From NCBI GenBank assembly GCA_947503625.1, contig CANNEK010000003.1, forward strand, positions 124,001-188,000: a stretch of DNA of 64,000 bases, read 5' to 3'. The notes below the pieces were generated by a model. It saw nothing but the letters and a program-made list of their open reading frames with translations. It did not search any database and was not told the DNA's origin. The position numbers and the translations under genes are program-made. How positions within the stretch are numbered: the stretch's first letter is position 1; every line of letters starts with the position of its first letter. The DNA is from an uncultured Kordiimonas sp. (GTDB taxonomy: Bacteria; Pseudomonadota; Alphaproteobacteria; Sphingomonadales; Kordiimonadaceae). Below, one piece after another: positions 55,159 through 64,000 of this stretch.

Positions 55159-56513
55159 GCGCTCTCTCCTGCGGCAGCTATCACGGCGTCTTTAAATGCC
55201 TCACCGCGCTTCTCAAAATCGGTAAACTGGTCAAATGCAGTACATGCTGGCGAGAGCAATACCGTCTCGCCGAGCCGCACGTCCCCAAGAGCATCCTCAA
55301 GCGCCTCAAGCATGGTCCCATGCAAAGCGAAAGGAAGGGACTCTGGCAAAACATCGGCAATCAAACGCGCATCTTCGCCCATCAGGTAGGCTTTTTCGAC
55401 ACCTGCTGTGGCCTTGGACAATTCACTGAAGTTCTTGTCTTTGGCCCTGCCGCCAGCAATCCAGCGAACCCGATCAAAGGTTTTAAGCGCTCTGAGCGCA
55501 GCATCAATGTTTGTTGCCTTGCTGTCATTGACGACCGTGATACCTTTTTTATAGGGCACGATTTCCTGGCGGTGCTCCAAACCGGGGAACGTCAACAAAC
55601 CGCTCAGAATTTCACTTGAGGAAAGACCGACCGATTTACATGCCGCATAAGCCGCGGCGGCGTTTTGCCAGTTGTGAGTGCCCTGCAGGCTGGCCACACC
55701 CAATATAGACCCAACTTCAACCAGATTTTGTCCGTCATGGTCAAACAAAACGCCATCACGCACGTATATGCCGTCGTCATGACCAGCCCTGACGGATACC
55801 GGAAGCAAATTGCTTTGCCGTGCGGCGATTGAACGGCTGTGTTCATCGTCAACACCGACAACAGCAATGCAATTACCAGTTTGCAGGTCAAACAGTCTGG
55901 ATTTTGCGGCGACGTACCCCGCCATATTCCCATGCCTGTCAAGATGATCAGGCGAAATATTGAGCAACACACTCACATCGCAGTTTAGCGAATGGCAAAG
56001 ATCAAGTTGAAACGACGACAGTTCAAACACGTAAAGACCGCCCGCAGGCAGCGGCTCAAGGGACAAAACACCATTGCCGATATTGCCGCCTATCGCGACT
56101 GGTTTGCCTGCGCATGCCAGAACATGCCCGATCAAAGCCGTAGTGGTGGATTTACCGTTCGTGCCTGTAATACCAATAACTTTGTGAGAAGGAAGCGTTT
56201 GGCGTGCTGCCTGAAATACATCCATATCACAGATAACCGGCACAGAAGCGGCGTTGGCTTTGACAACAAGGGGGTGTGGTTCAGGGTGCGTCAGGGGAAC
56301 GCCGGGCGCCAGCACGAACGCGTCCAGCCCGGCAAAATCAAGGCTATAGAGGTCAACAGCATAGCCCCGCACCTTTTCCCGCGCGCTGCTGTTGTCATCC
56401 CAGGCGCAAACGTGAGCACCTGAAGCAACCAGCGAATGCACGGCGGCAAGTCCCGACCGTGCGAGGCCAAAAACGCCAACTTTCTTGCCTTGATATGCAG
56501 GTACCGTGATCAC
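55155..56513 (-). CDS. murD: UDP-N-acetylmuramoyl-L-alanine-D-glutamate ligase MurD
   Basis: Adds D-Glu to UDP-MurNAc-L-Ala. The P-loop is GITGTNGKSTTTALIGH near 115, the N-terminal part is GVFGLARSGLAAVHSL, and LNISPDHLDRHGNM and NDSKATNIDAALRAL are conserved. 452 residues is normal. The start is GTG at 56513, 8 bases after mraY. Its stop overlaps the ftsW ATG. Confidence 0.97.
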   Translation of the reverse strand: MITVPAYQGKKVGVFGLARSGLAAVHSLVASGAHVCAWDDNSSAREKVRGYAVDLYSLDFAGLDAFVLAPGVPLTHPEPHPLVVKANAASVPVICDMDVFQAARQTLPSHKVIGITGTNGKSTTTALIGHVLACAGKPVAIGGNIGNGVLSLEPLPAGGLYVFELSSFQLDLCHSLNCDVSVLLNISPDHLDRHGNMAGYVAAKSRLFDLQTGNCIAVVGVDDEHSRSIAARQSNLLPVSVRAGHDDGIYVRDGVLFDHDGQNLVEVGSILGVASLQGTHNWQNAAAAYAACKSVGLSSSEILSGLLTFPGLEHRQEIVPYKKGITVVNDSKATNIDAALRALKTFDRVRWIAGGRAKDKNFSELSKATAGVEKAYLMGEDARLIADVLPESLPFALHGTMLEALEDALGDVRLGETVLLSPACTAFDQFTDFEKRGEAFKDAVIAAAGESA

Positions 56514-56521
56514 TTTACACT

Positions 56522-57586
56522 TTACCTCAGTTTCAGGGTTGCAAGGCCAACAAGCGCCAGCATCACGGCGATGATCCAGAATCGGATCACGATCGTGGGC
56601 TCCGCCCAGCCTTTTTGTTCGTAGTGATGATGCAAGGGTGCCATCCGGAAAACGCGCTTGCCGGTCAGCTTGAACGACAGCACCTGCACTATGACCGAGA
56701 TGGTCTCGAGCCAGAAAAGACCTCCGATAATTCCAAGCACAATCTCGTGTTTGGTGATAACGGCGATGGTGCCAAGCGCGCCGCCCAAAGCCAGCGAACC
56801 AGTGTCACCCATGAACACCATGGCTGGCGGTGCGTTGAACCACAGAAACCCGAGGCCTGCGCCGATTATCGCGCCGCACAAAACAGCAAGCTCCCCTGAG
56901 CCGGCGACATAAGCAATGCCCAGATAATCGCTGTAAACCGTATTGCCGACCAGATACGCGATAAGCCCGAAGGCGCTGGCGGCAATCATTACCGGCACGA
57001 TCGCGAGGCCATCCAGGCCATCGGTAAGGTTAACCGCGTTTCCTGCCCAAACGATGACCAGACAAGCAAAGGGCAGATAGAAAATACCTAGATTTATCAG
57101 AAGTTTCTTGAAGAACGGTAGCGCCAGCGTCGGCTCCACAAGAGATGCCAGCCACCATGCAACGGAAAGACCAATGGCCAGTTCAATAATGAATTTGAGC
57201 CGGCCGGGCACGCCGTCAGACGACGCCTTGGTTACCTTCAGGTAATCATCAACAAACCCAATCGTGCCAAAACTCAGCGTGACAATCAAAACCGCCCAAA
57301 CATAGGGGTTGCCAAGGTCCGCCCAAAGAAGAGTGGAAACACAAAGCCCGAGCAGGATCATAAAACCGCCCATAGTTGGCGTACCGGCTTTGGCAACGAT
57401 ATGACTTTGCGGCCCGTCATCACGGATAGGCTGTCCTTTTTTCTGCTTTGATTTCAACCATTTAATGATTGAAGGGCCAGTGATAAAACAGATCAGCATT
57501 GATGTGAATACCGCGCCACCAGTCCGAAAAGTAAGATAGTTGAACAGGTTAAAAATACCGCCCTGCTCTGCCAATAATGGAAACAT
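56522..57586 (-). CDS. mraY: Phospho-N-acetylmuramoyl-pentapeptide transferase MraY
   Basis: Membrane enzyme that moves phospho-MurNAc-pentapeptide to undecaprenyl phosphate, giving lipid I. The 354 residues hold about ten helices. The catalytic Asp cluster is in VDDYLKV and [11 protein letters not shown], and [15 protein letters not shown] and [11 protein letters not shown] are family hallmarks. It lies only 4 bases after murE. In most proteobacterial clusters murF stands between these two genes. Confidence 0.98.
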   Translation of the reverse strand: MFPLLAEQGGIFNLFNYLTFRTGGAVFTSMLICFITGPSIIKWLKSKQKKGQPIRDDGPQSHIVAKAGTPTMGGFMILLGLCVSTLLWADLGNPYVWAVLIVTLSFGTIGFVDDYLKVTKASSDGVPGRLKFIIELAIGLSVAWWLASLVEPTLALPFFKKLLINLGIFYLPFACLVIVWAGNAVNLTDGLDGLAIVPVMIAASAFGLIAYLVGNTVYSDYLGIAYVAGSGELAVLCGAIIGAGLGFLWFNAPPAMVFMGDTGSLALGGALGTIAVITKHEIVLGIIGGLFWLETISVIVQVLSFKLTGKRVFRMAPLHHHYEQKGWAEPTIVIRFWIIAVMLALVGLATLKLR

Positions 57587-57590
57587 ATCC

Positions 57591-59069
57591 TTACTCCTCC
57601 GCCGTCATGGCTTGGTTGGCAGTGCCAGCGCCCAAAAGGGTCTGAACTGCCTCAATATCTGAATAGTTGATTGTCTGATCGCCGATAATCTGGCCGGTTT
57701 CATGGCCTTTCCCTGCAACAATCACCATATCGCCGGGCTTCGCTGCCTCCAGCGCTGCGGCAATAGCCGCTGACCGATCCGCAATTTCATTCGCACCCGG
57801 AGATGCTGCAAGAATGTCTTCCCGAATGGCCGCCGGGTCTTCTGATCTGGGGTTGTCATCGGTTATATAAACTGTGTCCGCATACCGGGCAGCGATTGCA
57901 CCCATTTGAGGACGCTTGCCCGTATCGCGGTCACCTCCGCAACCAAACACAACATGAAGCCTTGCCGGGTTGTGGGCACGTGCAGCACACAACACGGTTT
58001 TAAGCCCGTCCGGTGTGTGGGCATAATCAACAAAAACACCGGCATCGTTATGAGAACCCATTAATTCCATACGCCCGGGAACACCTCGCAAATTGGCAAG
58101 TGTGGCAAAAACATCCGTTGCGGCAAAACCGCTTGAAAGCACCAGTCCTGCAGCCGTAAGGACGTTCATTGCCTGAAAGTCCCCGACAAGAGGAAGCTGT
58201 GTCGTGAAGGTCGCGCCTTCGAATTTTACGTCAAGGTTTTGACCCGTTGCCGACGGTTCAACGCTCGCCAGTTGAAGTCGGGCACCTGATTGTCGCCCAA
58301 AAGTGAAACGATCCAGCGACCGCCCCCAGGCGATGTCGTCGATGATTGCACCCCAGCTATCGTCAATATTGATAACTGCCGATCCAGACGGCGGCAAAAG
58401 CTCGCCAAACAAGCGGGCCTTGGCATAAAAATAGGCCTGCTCGGTTTTATGATAATCCAGATGATCCCGCGTGAGATTTGTGAACGCCGCCGCAGACAAA
58501 CTCATGCCGTCCAGCCTGTATTGGTGCAACCCGTGGCTTGATGCCTCTACAGCCACATGATCCACACCGGCCTGCTTGAGCATACTCAGATTTTGGTGCA
58601 GCACCATAGGGTCTGGCGACGTAAGGCCCCCATCTGTAGCAAGAACGTTCGAGCGAACACCGAGCGTACCGATACTCGCGGCTTCAGTGCCAAGCTGTTG
58701 CCATATCTGGCGGGTGAAATCAGCGACAGATGTCTTGCCGTTAGTGCCGGTAACAGCAACCTCAAACGCCGGTTGTTCACCGTAAAACCGGGAAGCAAGT
58801 TGCGCATAACGCTGGCGCGGGTTTGCAACCTCGATCACGGGAACGCCGGCTTCTGGCACAAACTGTGCGCTTCCTTCTGATGTCAGAATAGCGCTGGCAC
58901 CCTGCCTGATCGCATCAGCAATGAAAGCGCGGCCATCGACCTTCGTGCCAGGCAATGCCACGAACATGTCGCCAGCACCGACGGTGCGGCTGTCAACGGT
59001 CAAACGCCGTATCACTGCATCTTCGACCACGCCTTTACCACCCAACAATTGCAACAGGGTTGTTGCCAC
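57591..59069 (-). CDS. murE: UDP-MurNAc-L-Ala-D-Glu-2,6-diaminopimelate ligase MurE
   Basis: Adds the third residue of the peptide stem. The P-loop is [13 protein letters not shown] at 108-120. The meso-DAP-selecting motif is DNPR, seen in [18 protein letters not shown], so the wall should be of the meso-diaminopimelate type. 492 residues is the normal MurE length, so it is not a MurE-MurF fusion. The start is GTG at 59069, 12 bases after ftsI. MurF, which would act next, is absent from the cluster. Confidence 0.97.
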   Translation of the reverse strand: MATTLLQLLGGKGVVEDAVIRRLTVDSRTVGAGDMFVALPGTKVDGRAFIADAIRQGASAILTSEGSAQFVPEAGVPVIEVANPRQRYAQLASRFYGEQPAFEVAVTGTNGKTSVADFTRQIWQQLGTEAASIGTLGVRSNVLATDGGLTSPDPMVLHQNLSMLKQAGVDHVAVEASSHGLHQYRLDGMSLSAAAFTNLTRDHLDYHKTEQAYFYAKARLFGELLPPSGSAVINIDDSWGAIIDDIAWGRSLDRFTFGRQSGARLQLASVEPSATGQNLDVKFEGATFTTQLPLVGDFQAMNVLTAAGLVLSSGFAATDVFATLANLRGVPGRMELMGSHNDAGVFVDYAHTPDGLKTVLCAARAHNPARLHVVFGCGGDRDTGKRPQMGAIAARYADTVYITDDNPRSEDPAAIREDILAASPGANEIADRSAAIAAALEAAKPGDMVIVAGKGHETGQIIGDQTINYSDIEAVQTLLGAGTANQAMTAEE

Positions 59070-59081
59070 GTCTTGACCTCA

Positions 59082-60791
59082 TCAGTCGTCTTCAATCATC
59101 AGAGCCACATTCTGGTACAGCTCTTCGTCTTCAGCTTTCGGCAACACGCCCAGCAAAGGCGCGGTGCGCAAGATCACATTTTTCACTACGGGCGCTGCGA
59201 CCCAGCCACCGGAAGCAAAGCCATATGTCTCCTTGGTGCCTTTCGGCTCATCCAACAGGGCAAATACGGCATATTGTGGGTCATCCATTGGATAGACGCC
59301 CATGAACGAGGAAATCAGCGCTTTGCGGTCATACCCCCCGCTTATAGCCTTCTCAGCCGTGCCCGTTTTACCGCCAACACGATAACCGCGCGCGTCGGAG
59401 CGCCCGCCGGTACCCTTGGTAACCGCAAGCCGCAAAAGCTGCCGTATCTGTCGGCTGGTCGCGGGCGAGATCACCTGTCTGCCACTGTCCCAGTTCTCGC
59501 TGCTTTTCAATAGCGTTGGTGCGTTATAGACACCGCCATTCACCATGGATGAAATGCCGGTAGCCAACTGGACAGGGCTTACGGCAATGCCATGACCATA
59601 CGAGATCGTCATGGTTGAGACCTTGCGCCATGTCGCTGGATACATCGGCGCGCCAACCTCGGTCAGCTCCAGAGGCGCCGACGATAAAAGCCCGATAGAC
59701 TGCAAAAATTCCTGTTGCCGTTCACCGCCAATATCGAGAGCCATCTGTGCTGTGCCAATGTTGGACGAGAAGGCAAAAATCTCGGGAACGGTCAGGTAGC
59801 GCTTCTTTGGATGGTCATCACGGATCAAAAAGCGTGAAATCCTGAGCGGCTTGGTTGCGTCATAGCCATCTTGAAAGGTAACTATCCGGTCATCCAGCGC
59901 GTTCGCAAACGTAAAGGTCTTGAACGTAGACCCCAACTCATAGACGCCCTTGCTGGCACGGTTGAACCGTTCTGTATCGCTGACACCCCGGACATTATTG
60001 GGGTCAAAGTCAGGCATGGAAACCATCGCGAGCACTTCACCGGTGTTGACGTCCATCACAAGGCCTGCAGCGCCAATTGCCTGATGCGCTCTCATTGCGG
60101 TTTCCAGCTCGTCAGCCAGTGCGTATTGAACACGGATATCCAGCGATAATTCGACAGGCTCACCGGTCCGGCCTTTTTCAGAAAGCCGGTCGTTGAAATA
60201 ATGCTCAACACCCGCAAGACCCTTGCCGTCAACATCGACGTATCCCAGCGCATGCGCAGCCAGTCGCCCATGAGGATACAGCCTGTCTTCCTCGTTTCTG
60301 AAACCAAGCGCCGGGACGCCGAGTGCATTCACCTGCCACTTTTGACGCGGCGAAAGCTTGCGTTTGATCCAGACAAAATTCCGCTTTGACGACAGCTTCT
60401 GTTCAAGCTCTGCGCTTGAAAGCCCCGGCAAAATGGCCGCAAGCTGCTGGGCCACAAGCGCTGGATTTTTTATTTCCTGCGGGCTGGCATACAACGATGA
60501 TGTCTGCAGGTTAACGGCCAGCACTTCACCATTTCTGTCCAGAATATCAGACCGCGCGAAAACCACCGGCGGTACGGCGATTTCTCTCACAGACGCTTTT
60601 TGTGTTTGAGGAGACGACATACCAAGCTCAATGGTGCGCGCGCCCATCAGAATAAAGGCGCCGAGGAAAAGCAGGAAGCCAATCATCAGTCGGCCCCGGG
60701 CAACCATAAGCGGCGATGGGTCTGCACCGACCGGACCTGGACACACGGCTTTTGTGCCAAGGCGAATGGACTGCGCCTGCGCCATACTCAT
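59082..60791 (-). CDS. ftsI: Septal peptidoglycan transpeptidase FtsI (PBP3)
   Basis: The class B penicillin-binding protein of the septum that cross-links peptidoglycan made by FtsW. One N-terminal membrane helix (about 35-52) is followed by the pedestal domain. In the transpeptidase domain the nucleophile is Ser288 in YELGSTFKTF (SxxK), then SSN in FAFSSNIGTA (SxN), and KTGTAEK (KTG). 569 residues is normal. Its ATG overlaps the ftsL stop by 4 bases. Confidence 0.97.
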   Translation of the reverse strand: MSMAQAQSIRLGTKAVCPGPVGADPSPLMVARGRLMIGFLLFLGAFILMGARTIELGMSSPQTQKASVREIAVPPVVFARSDILDRNGEVLAVNLQTSSLYASPQEIKNPALVAQQLAAILPGLSSAELEQKLSSKRNFVWIKRKLSPRQKWQVNALGVPALGFRNEEDRLYPHGRLAAHALGYVDVDGKGLAGVEHYFNDRLSEKGRTGEPVELSLDIRVQYALADELETAMRAHQAIGAAGLVMDVNTGEVLAMVSMPDFDPNNVRGVSDTERFNRASKGVYELGSTFKTFTFANALDDRIVTFQDGYDATKPLRISRFLIRDDHPKKRYLTVPEIFAFSSNIGTAQMALDIGGERQQEFLQSIGLLSSAPLELTEVGAPMYPATWRKVSTMTISYGHGIAVSPVQLATGISSMVNGGVYNAPTLLKSSENWDSGRQVISPATSRQIRQLLRLAVTKGTGGRSDARGYRVGGKTGTAEKAISGGYDRKALISSFMGVYPMDDPQYAVFALLDEPKGTKETYGFASGGWVAAPVVKNVILRTAPLLGVLPKAEDEELYQNVALMIEDD

Positions 60792-61183
60792 AACACTTTG
60801 CCTTCCCGCTTTTGCCCCTCGCGGCGAGAGGACTGTTTAGCCTGTTTCTTGTTCTGCGAGGTTGGCAACAACACACTGGCGCTTCCATCAACCTCTTCAT
60901 CGCTGCGACGCAGCGGAATGTCCTCGACGCTGCCGACAATCTGTTTTGGCTTTGGCGGCATTAGTGCCAAAAACTCAATGGACTGCTCCTGAAGCGCTTC
61001 AGGCGACGTCAGGTAAGCCCATTCCGATTTCAAAATCCGCAGGCTCTCACGGTCATGGTGGATTTGGTCTGCCAGATCTTCAACCCGCTCCGCCTGCTCC
61101 TGCACCGACAGCTTCAACTGCATCACAGCCGCGCCTGCAAGAAGGGCGGAAACGGCAGCCATCGCGGTGAAAGCCTTATGCAT
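60788..61183 (-). CDS. ftsL: Cell division protein FtsL
   Basis: A small bitopic divisome protein that works with FtsQ and FtsB. With the ATG at 61183 it has 131 residues: a membrane helix (about 5-25, AMAAVSALLAGAAVM), then a coiled-coil segment (EQAERVEDLADQIHHDRESL), then a basic tail. Sequence conservation in this family is low. The call rests on size, topology and its place between rsmH and ftsI. The GTG-type frame from 61225 would overlap rsmH further and is not needed. It overlaps rsmH by 8 bases and ftsI by 4. Confidence 0.9.
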   Translation of the reverse strand: MHKAFTAMAAVSALLAGAAVMQLKLSVQEQAERVEDLADQIHHDRESLRILKSEWAYLTSPEALQEQSIEFLALMPPKPKQIVGSVEDIPLRRSDEEVDGSASVLLPTSQNKKQAKQSSRREGQKREGKVL

Positions 61184-62177
61184 GACCGGTCTCCTGCCAG
61201 CACGGCGCGTCAGTGCGAACCGCAACGCGGAGTTTCGCCGACCGCGCCCTTGGATTGCGGTCTTCCTCGCTCTTTGAAGGCTTGATCACACCGCGTGTTT
61301 CCAGACGGAACGAAGGTGGGGTCGCAGCTTCAAGGGACATAGGCATATGGCGGGATGCGGCCGGCACGTGACCGGACCGCTCCGCCATAAAATTCTTTAC
61401 CACCCGGTCTTCCAGCGAGTGGAAGCTTACAACGACAAGCCGGCCTTCCGGGCGGAGAAGCTGCTCGGCCGCTTCAAGGCCTCGTCGAAGTTCACCCAGT
61501 TCGTCATTCACATGAATACGAAGGGCCTGAAAAGTGCGTGTCGCAGGGTGGACAGGTTTACGACCCTTTTTCATTGGTGGGCGACCAACAACAGCCTCAA
61601 CCAGTTTGGCGAGGTCCAGCGTGCGCTCAAATGGCGCCTCGGTTCTGCGTTTTACAATCGCGCTCGCTATACGGCGCGATTTACGTTCCTCGCCGTAGTC
61701 GTAAATAATGTTTGCAATGTCTTCTTCGTCGTAAGCATTGACAACGTCTGCCGCGCTTTCTCCATCCGCGCTCATCCGCATATCCAACGGGCCGTCTTCC
61801 TGAAAGGAAAAACCGCGCTCGGCTTCATCAAGCTGAAACGATGAAACACCAATATCCAGCATGACCCCGTCGACAGCGTCCATGTCTGCATTGCCAAGCA
61901 GCGTAACCATGTCGCCAAAGCAGCCTTCGAGAATGCGAAAACGGTCTCCATAGCACCGGGCAAGTTCGGCAGAGCGGTCAATGGCCTCGGGGTCCCTGTC
62001 AATAGCCACTACCAGACAATCAGCCGCATCCAGTACCGCACGGGTGTATCCGCCTGCGCCAAATGTACCGTCAACATAGGTCTCGTTATCCCGCGGCTTC
62101 AGGGCGGAAACGACTTCATCCATAAGGACGGGAATATGTTGGTTGCGGTTTGCTGTCTCAGCTATGGAAGCGGTCAT
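61176..62177 (-). CDS. rsmH: 16S rRNA (cytosine(1402)-N4)-methyltransferase RsmH (MraW)
   Basis: Methylates C1402 of 16S rRNA at N4, tuning decoding. The SAM-binding site is VDGTFGAGGYTRAVLDAA near the N-terminus. FSFQEDGPLDMRMS and the conserved HPATRTFQALRIHVNDEL lie in the middle, and LVVVSFHSLEDRVVKNFM follows. 333 residues is normal. Its ATG overlaps the mraZ stop as ATGA. It is the second gene of the dcw cluster. Confidence 0.97.
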   Translation of the reverse strand: MTASIAETANRNQHIPVLMDEVVSALKPRDNETYVDGTFGAGGYTRAVLDAADCLVVAIDRDPEAIDRSAELARCYGDRFRILEGCFGDMVTLLGNADMDAVDGVMLDIGVSSFQLDEAERGFSFQEDGPLDMRMSADGESAADVVNAYDEEDIANIIYDYGEERKSRRIASAIVKRRTEAPFERTLDLAKLVEAVVGRPPMKKGRKPVHPATRTFQALRIHVNDELGELRRGLEAAEQLLRPEGRLVVVSFHSLEDRVVKNFMAERSGHVPAASRHMPMSLEAATPPSFRLETRGVIKPSKSEEDRNPRARSAKLRVAVRTDAPCWQETGHA

Positions 62178-62665
62178 GACCGCCCCCCGGCTTCATCTCG
62201 CGGACCGCGGCGAGACCCAAAGGGTGGCAACGATTTGACCTTGTCACTCGCAAGAGCGCGCTGCTCTTCGCGGTGGGCTGCAAACTTGTCAGGCGCCCAT
62301 ATCTGAAATTTCCGGCCAAGGCCGATAAAGGTGGCATGGTCTGTGACCCCTATAAAGGCCTTCATCGCCGCAGGCAGCATGATTCTGCCTTCAGAATCAA
62401 ATGCGATTTGAGCGGAGTCGCCCAGAATGGCAGTCGCGACCGAAAGCGGATCAATATCGAACGCGCCATAGTCTTCATAGAGAACGTCGGAAAGGTGTTC
62501 GAGGAAGGATACATCGGCGCCCTCAAGACAAGGGAGCTCAAGATGTTGATAGACCGCTATACCTTGAAAATGGCTGGGAGCAATGGCTGTACGAAAAGAC
62601 GCAGGGACAGAAACCCGCCCTTTCTTATCAACCTTGTTTTCAAATGTGGACAGAAATAGCGCCAT
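62174..62665 (-). CDS. mraZ: Transcriptional regulator MraZ
   Basis: First gene of the dcw cluster; a DNA-binding protein that in other bacteria represses its own promoter. Two SpoVT-AbrB-like halves are visible: FLSTFENKVDKKGRVSVPAS early, and the second with FDSEGRIMLPAAMKAFIGVT. With the ATG at 62665 it has 163 residues, near the family norm of about 150; an upstream GTG at 62719 adds 18 residues of no family match. GGGGAC lies just before the start. Direct repeats 90-136 bases upstream are likely binding sites. Confidence 0.95.
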   Translation of the reverse strand: MALFLSTFENKVDKKGRVSVPASFRTAIAPSHFQGIAVYQHLELPCLEGADVSFLEHLSDVLYEDYGAFDIDPLSVATAILGDSAQIAFDSEGRIMLPAAMKAFIGVTDHATFIGLGRKFQIWAPDKFAAHREEQRALASDKVKSLPPFGSRRGPRDEAGGRS

Positions 62666-62754
62666 TGTCCCACAAGTCCCCGTTTTCCTCCCCCCCGGGG
62701 CGGGTGCAAAGAACTCCACGCGCCACGAGCATCCGGATCGTCATCCGAACACTC

Positions 62755-62801
62755 ATGGGATATCATGGGATAGAGCTTATGGTCAATGGGATATCATGGG
62801 A
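62755..62801. repeat. Direct repeats upstream of mraZ, candidate MraZ boxes
   Basis: ATGGGATATCATGGGA occurs twice, at 62755-62770 and 62786-62801, an exact 16-base copy 31 bases apart. Each copy holds two TGGG units 10 bases apart, as in the TGGG-type boxes bound by MraZ elsewhere. Here the TGGG reads on the strand opposite to mraZ. The distance to the mraZ ATG suits a promoter region. Confidence 0.6.
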
Positions 62802-62960
62802 ACAACATGTGTTTTTTTGAACATGCCGACACCCCCATAAATCTATTTATCCTATATATTTCATTATCTTAAAGGTATATGTTTACTATATGTTCTCCCT
62901 CAAAACACCCTCCGATCATGCTGCAATGGTTTGCCTGCACCACCAAAACACGGTGATTAA

Positions 62961-62990
62961 AAACGATTTTGGGGCGGAAACCGCCCCAAA
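62961..62990 (-). terminator. Intrinsic terminator of the right-edge metalloprotease gene
   Basis: On the minus strand TTTGGGGCGG, loop TTT, CCGCCCCAAA: a perfect 10-pair stem, followed by ATCGTTTTT. It separates the protease gene from the dcw control region. Confidence 0.8.
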
Positions 62991-63040
62991 TTCCAGATCA
63001 GACCATAAAATCCCATGCCGATGTCATTATCCGCACGATT

Positions 63041-64000
63041 TTAGCAATGCCAGCAACTTTCTGCTGTACTGGCGCCAATCGGGCTGCCGGGGGGCACATT
63101 TGGTCCAGTCGGTTTTTTCACCGCAGGCGTACGCGCCCTGGCGAAAGCATCGTCGATGCGTTTAACCAGCAAGGTCGTGTAGGTTGCAAGCCCGCCGCGA
63201 GCACGATCAGATGCCTGACGTATACCCGACAGCGCAGTCCGAACCGCTGCCCGAACAGCAATTCCGGTATCAGGTGACTGAAGGTACGCGATCAAATGTT
63301 CGGTTAACCGCTCGAGAACAACCGCTCTAACCGCCAGCTCTGCGCCGGTTTCGCGCCGGGCCGACCTCATCACAAATTGTCGGGTACGGTCCAGAACACC
63401 AGCAAGGCCTTCATGACCCGGGATAGTTCGACCCTGCTCTGCCAGCCTCTGAAGACGGCGCGGATGCAACAATGCATCAAACACAAGATCAGCGGCAACG
63501 GCCACGGCTTCGTCGCTGCTGAAGGCGGGTGCCGCAATACCGGCGAACGCTTCGCGGCGAAATTGGGGGTCTCCCCCGCCAGCGCCGCGCGGACTCAGAA
63601 GCGAAACAAGGTTCGCGTCAATCATAAGAGCTTCAGGGGACAGCGTTTGCAGCAAGCCGTTCAGGGCACGCAGTTGTTCCGGCCACGACATGGCTGCGGG
63701 CGCAAACCGGCCATCGCCTTCGGCACGATAGACAAAGTCATAACCGCCAACAAACTTGGCCGCTGCCTGCAACTGATAGCGATGGTACAGGTACAAAGGC
63801 ACAAACTTGGTTTGAAGGTCTGCATAGCTTTCGTCAGGCCGCAGGTTGCCAACACCGAAACTATTGAGGGCGGCAGCTCGCACCTGCATCACCTCAGCAA
63901 GCTCCTCAACTGCGTCTTCGCCGTTATCCCAAAGTGAACCGCGAATATGACCCGCACCAACTGAACGGCTGTCAGCATCAGACACATAAAGTAAACCAGC
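63041..64000 (-). CDS. C-terminal part of a large zinc-dependent metalloprotease (DUF4953/DUF5117 type)
   Basis: The frame stays open to the right edge (AGLLYVSDADSR reads through), so the gene starts outside the window; the GTG at 63985 is only an internal codon. The visible 319 residues contain LWDNGEDAVEELAEVMQVRA, YADLQTKFVPLYLYHRYQ and AAAKFVGGYDFVYRAEGDG. I know these from the C-terminal region of DUF4953 metalloproteases, which are about 800 residues and exported. The HExxH zinc site would lie in the missing part. The end (PTGPNVPPGSPIGASTAESC) is a low-complexity tail. Followed by an intrinsic terminator. Confidence 0.8.
   Translation of the reverse strand, partial: AGLLYVSDADSRSVGAGHIRGSLWDNGEDAVEELAEVMQVRAAALNSFGVGNLRPDESYADLQTKFVPLYLYHRYQLQAAAKFVGGYDFVYRAEGDGRFAPAAMSWPEQLRALNGLLQTLSPEALMIDANLVSLLSPRGAGGGDPQFRREAFAGIAAPAFSSDEAVAVAADLVFDALLHPRRLQRLAEQGRTIPGHEGLAGVLDRTRQFVMRSARRETGAELAVRAVVLERLTEHLIAYLQSPDTGIAVRAAVRTALSGIRQASDRARGGLATYTTLLVKRIDDAFARARTPAVKKPTGPNVPPGSPIGASTAESCWHC

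Larger units (their letters stand above)
62666..63040. other. 375-base gap: control region of the dcw cluster
   Basis: No gene is seen. It holds the mraZ ribosome binding site, a GC-rich stretch (62686-62705), the TGGG direct repeats (62755-62801), and an AT-rich zone (62819-62890) that probably contains the promoter. It ends with the terminator of the metalloprotease gene (62961-62990). Confidence 0.6.

Noticed and set aside
57591-59069. MurE-MurF fusion explaining the missing murF
   Set aside because: The protein is 492 residues with one P-loop, the size of MurE alone.
1-64000. Mobile elements, CRISPR arrays, prophage or toxin-antitoxin systems
   Set aside because: No transposase, integrase, repeat-spacer pattern, phage protein or toxin-antitoxin pair was recognised on either strand.

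Overview
The window looks like the core chromosome of an alphaproteobacterium. No rRNA, tRNA, CRISPR array, phage or insertion sequence was seen. The lineage call rests on several things: the order serC-serA-hisZ-purA; uvrC-pgsA-moaD-moaE; a long FtsZ with an acidic linker; pal-cpoB-tilS-ftsH-folP-glmM; and a leader ahead of serC that resembles the alphaproteobacterial serC RNA motif. Base composition looks like the mid-50s percent GC by eye. I cannot place it to genus; a marine, Kordiimonas-like organism would fit, but that is a guess. MurE carries the DNPR motif, so the wall should contain meso-diaminopimelate.

Layout. 1-5.8 kb (minus): the start of an unknown gene at the left edge, then purA, hisZ, serA and serC with a structured leader. 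5.8-17.7 kb: an EamA transporter, an EF-hand lipoprotein (plus), then a tight minus-strand run read pal, cpoB, tilS, ftsH, folP, glmM, thiD, alpha/beta hydrolase, serine hydrolase. 17.9-29.8 kb: pyrC, ygfZ with a tiny membrane protein, a PAS protein, ppdK, glyQS, map, chorismate mutase, an S49 peptidase and a tRNA methyltransferase. 30-43 kb (mostly plus): polyprenyl synthase, an orphan modA, a candidate sigma-54 small RNA, a metallo-hydrolase, nadA-nadC, an M48 lipoprotein, rpmF, an M14 peptidase with an unknown secreted protein and ghrA, a cation antiporter, and an SDR-folB pair. 43-46.6 kb: uvrC, pgsA, moaD, moaE. 46.7-62.7 kb (minus): the division and cell wall cluster, read mraZ, rsmH, ftsL, ftsI, murE, mraY, murD, ftsW, murG, murC, murB, ftsQ, ftsA, ftsZ. 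The right edge holds the 3' part of a large zinc metalloprotease gene.

How the genes work together. The dcw cluster is compact, with many 4-base stop/start overlaps, but it lacks exactly the two genes of the D-Ala-D-Ala branch (ddl and murF). GlmM, far upstream, feeds the same pathway with glucosamine-1-phosphate. SerA and SerC make serine, NadA and NadC make NAD, FolP, FolB and a FolM-like SDR make folate, and MoaD and MoaE make molybdopterin.

The most unusual stretch is the 321-base gap 31835-32155. It holds a perfect 17-base palindrome, a sigma-54-type -24/-12 promoter with correct spacing, about 140 bases able to fold into hairpins, and a strong intrinsic terminator. I read it as a candidate sigma-54-controlled small RNA, or a terminator-controlled leader of the downstream metallo-hydrolase. 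Other points worth a look are the serC leader, direct repeats upstream of mraZ, palindromes before ppdK and before the PAS gene, an AT-rich gap with a DnaA box before uvrC, and the loss of tolQRAB next to pal.
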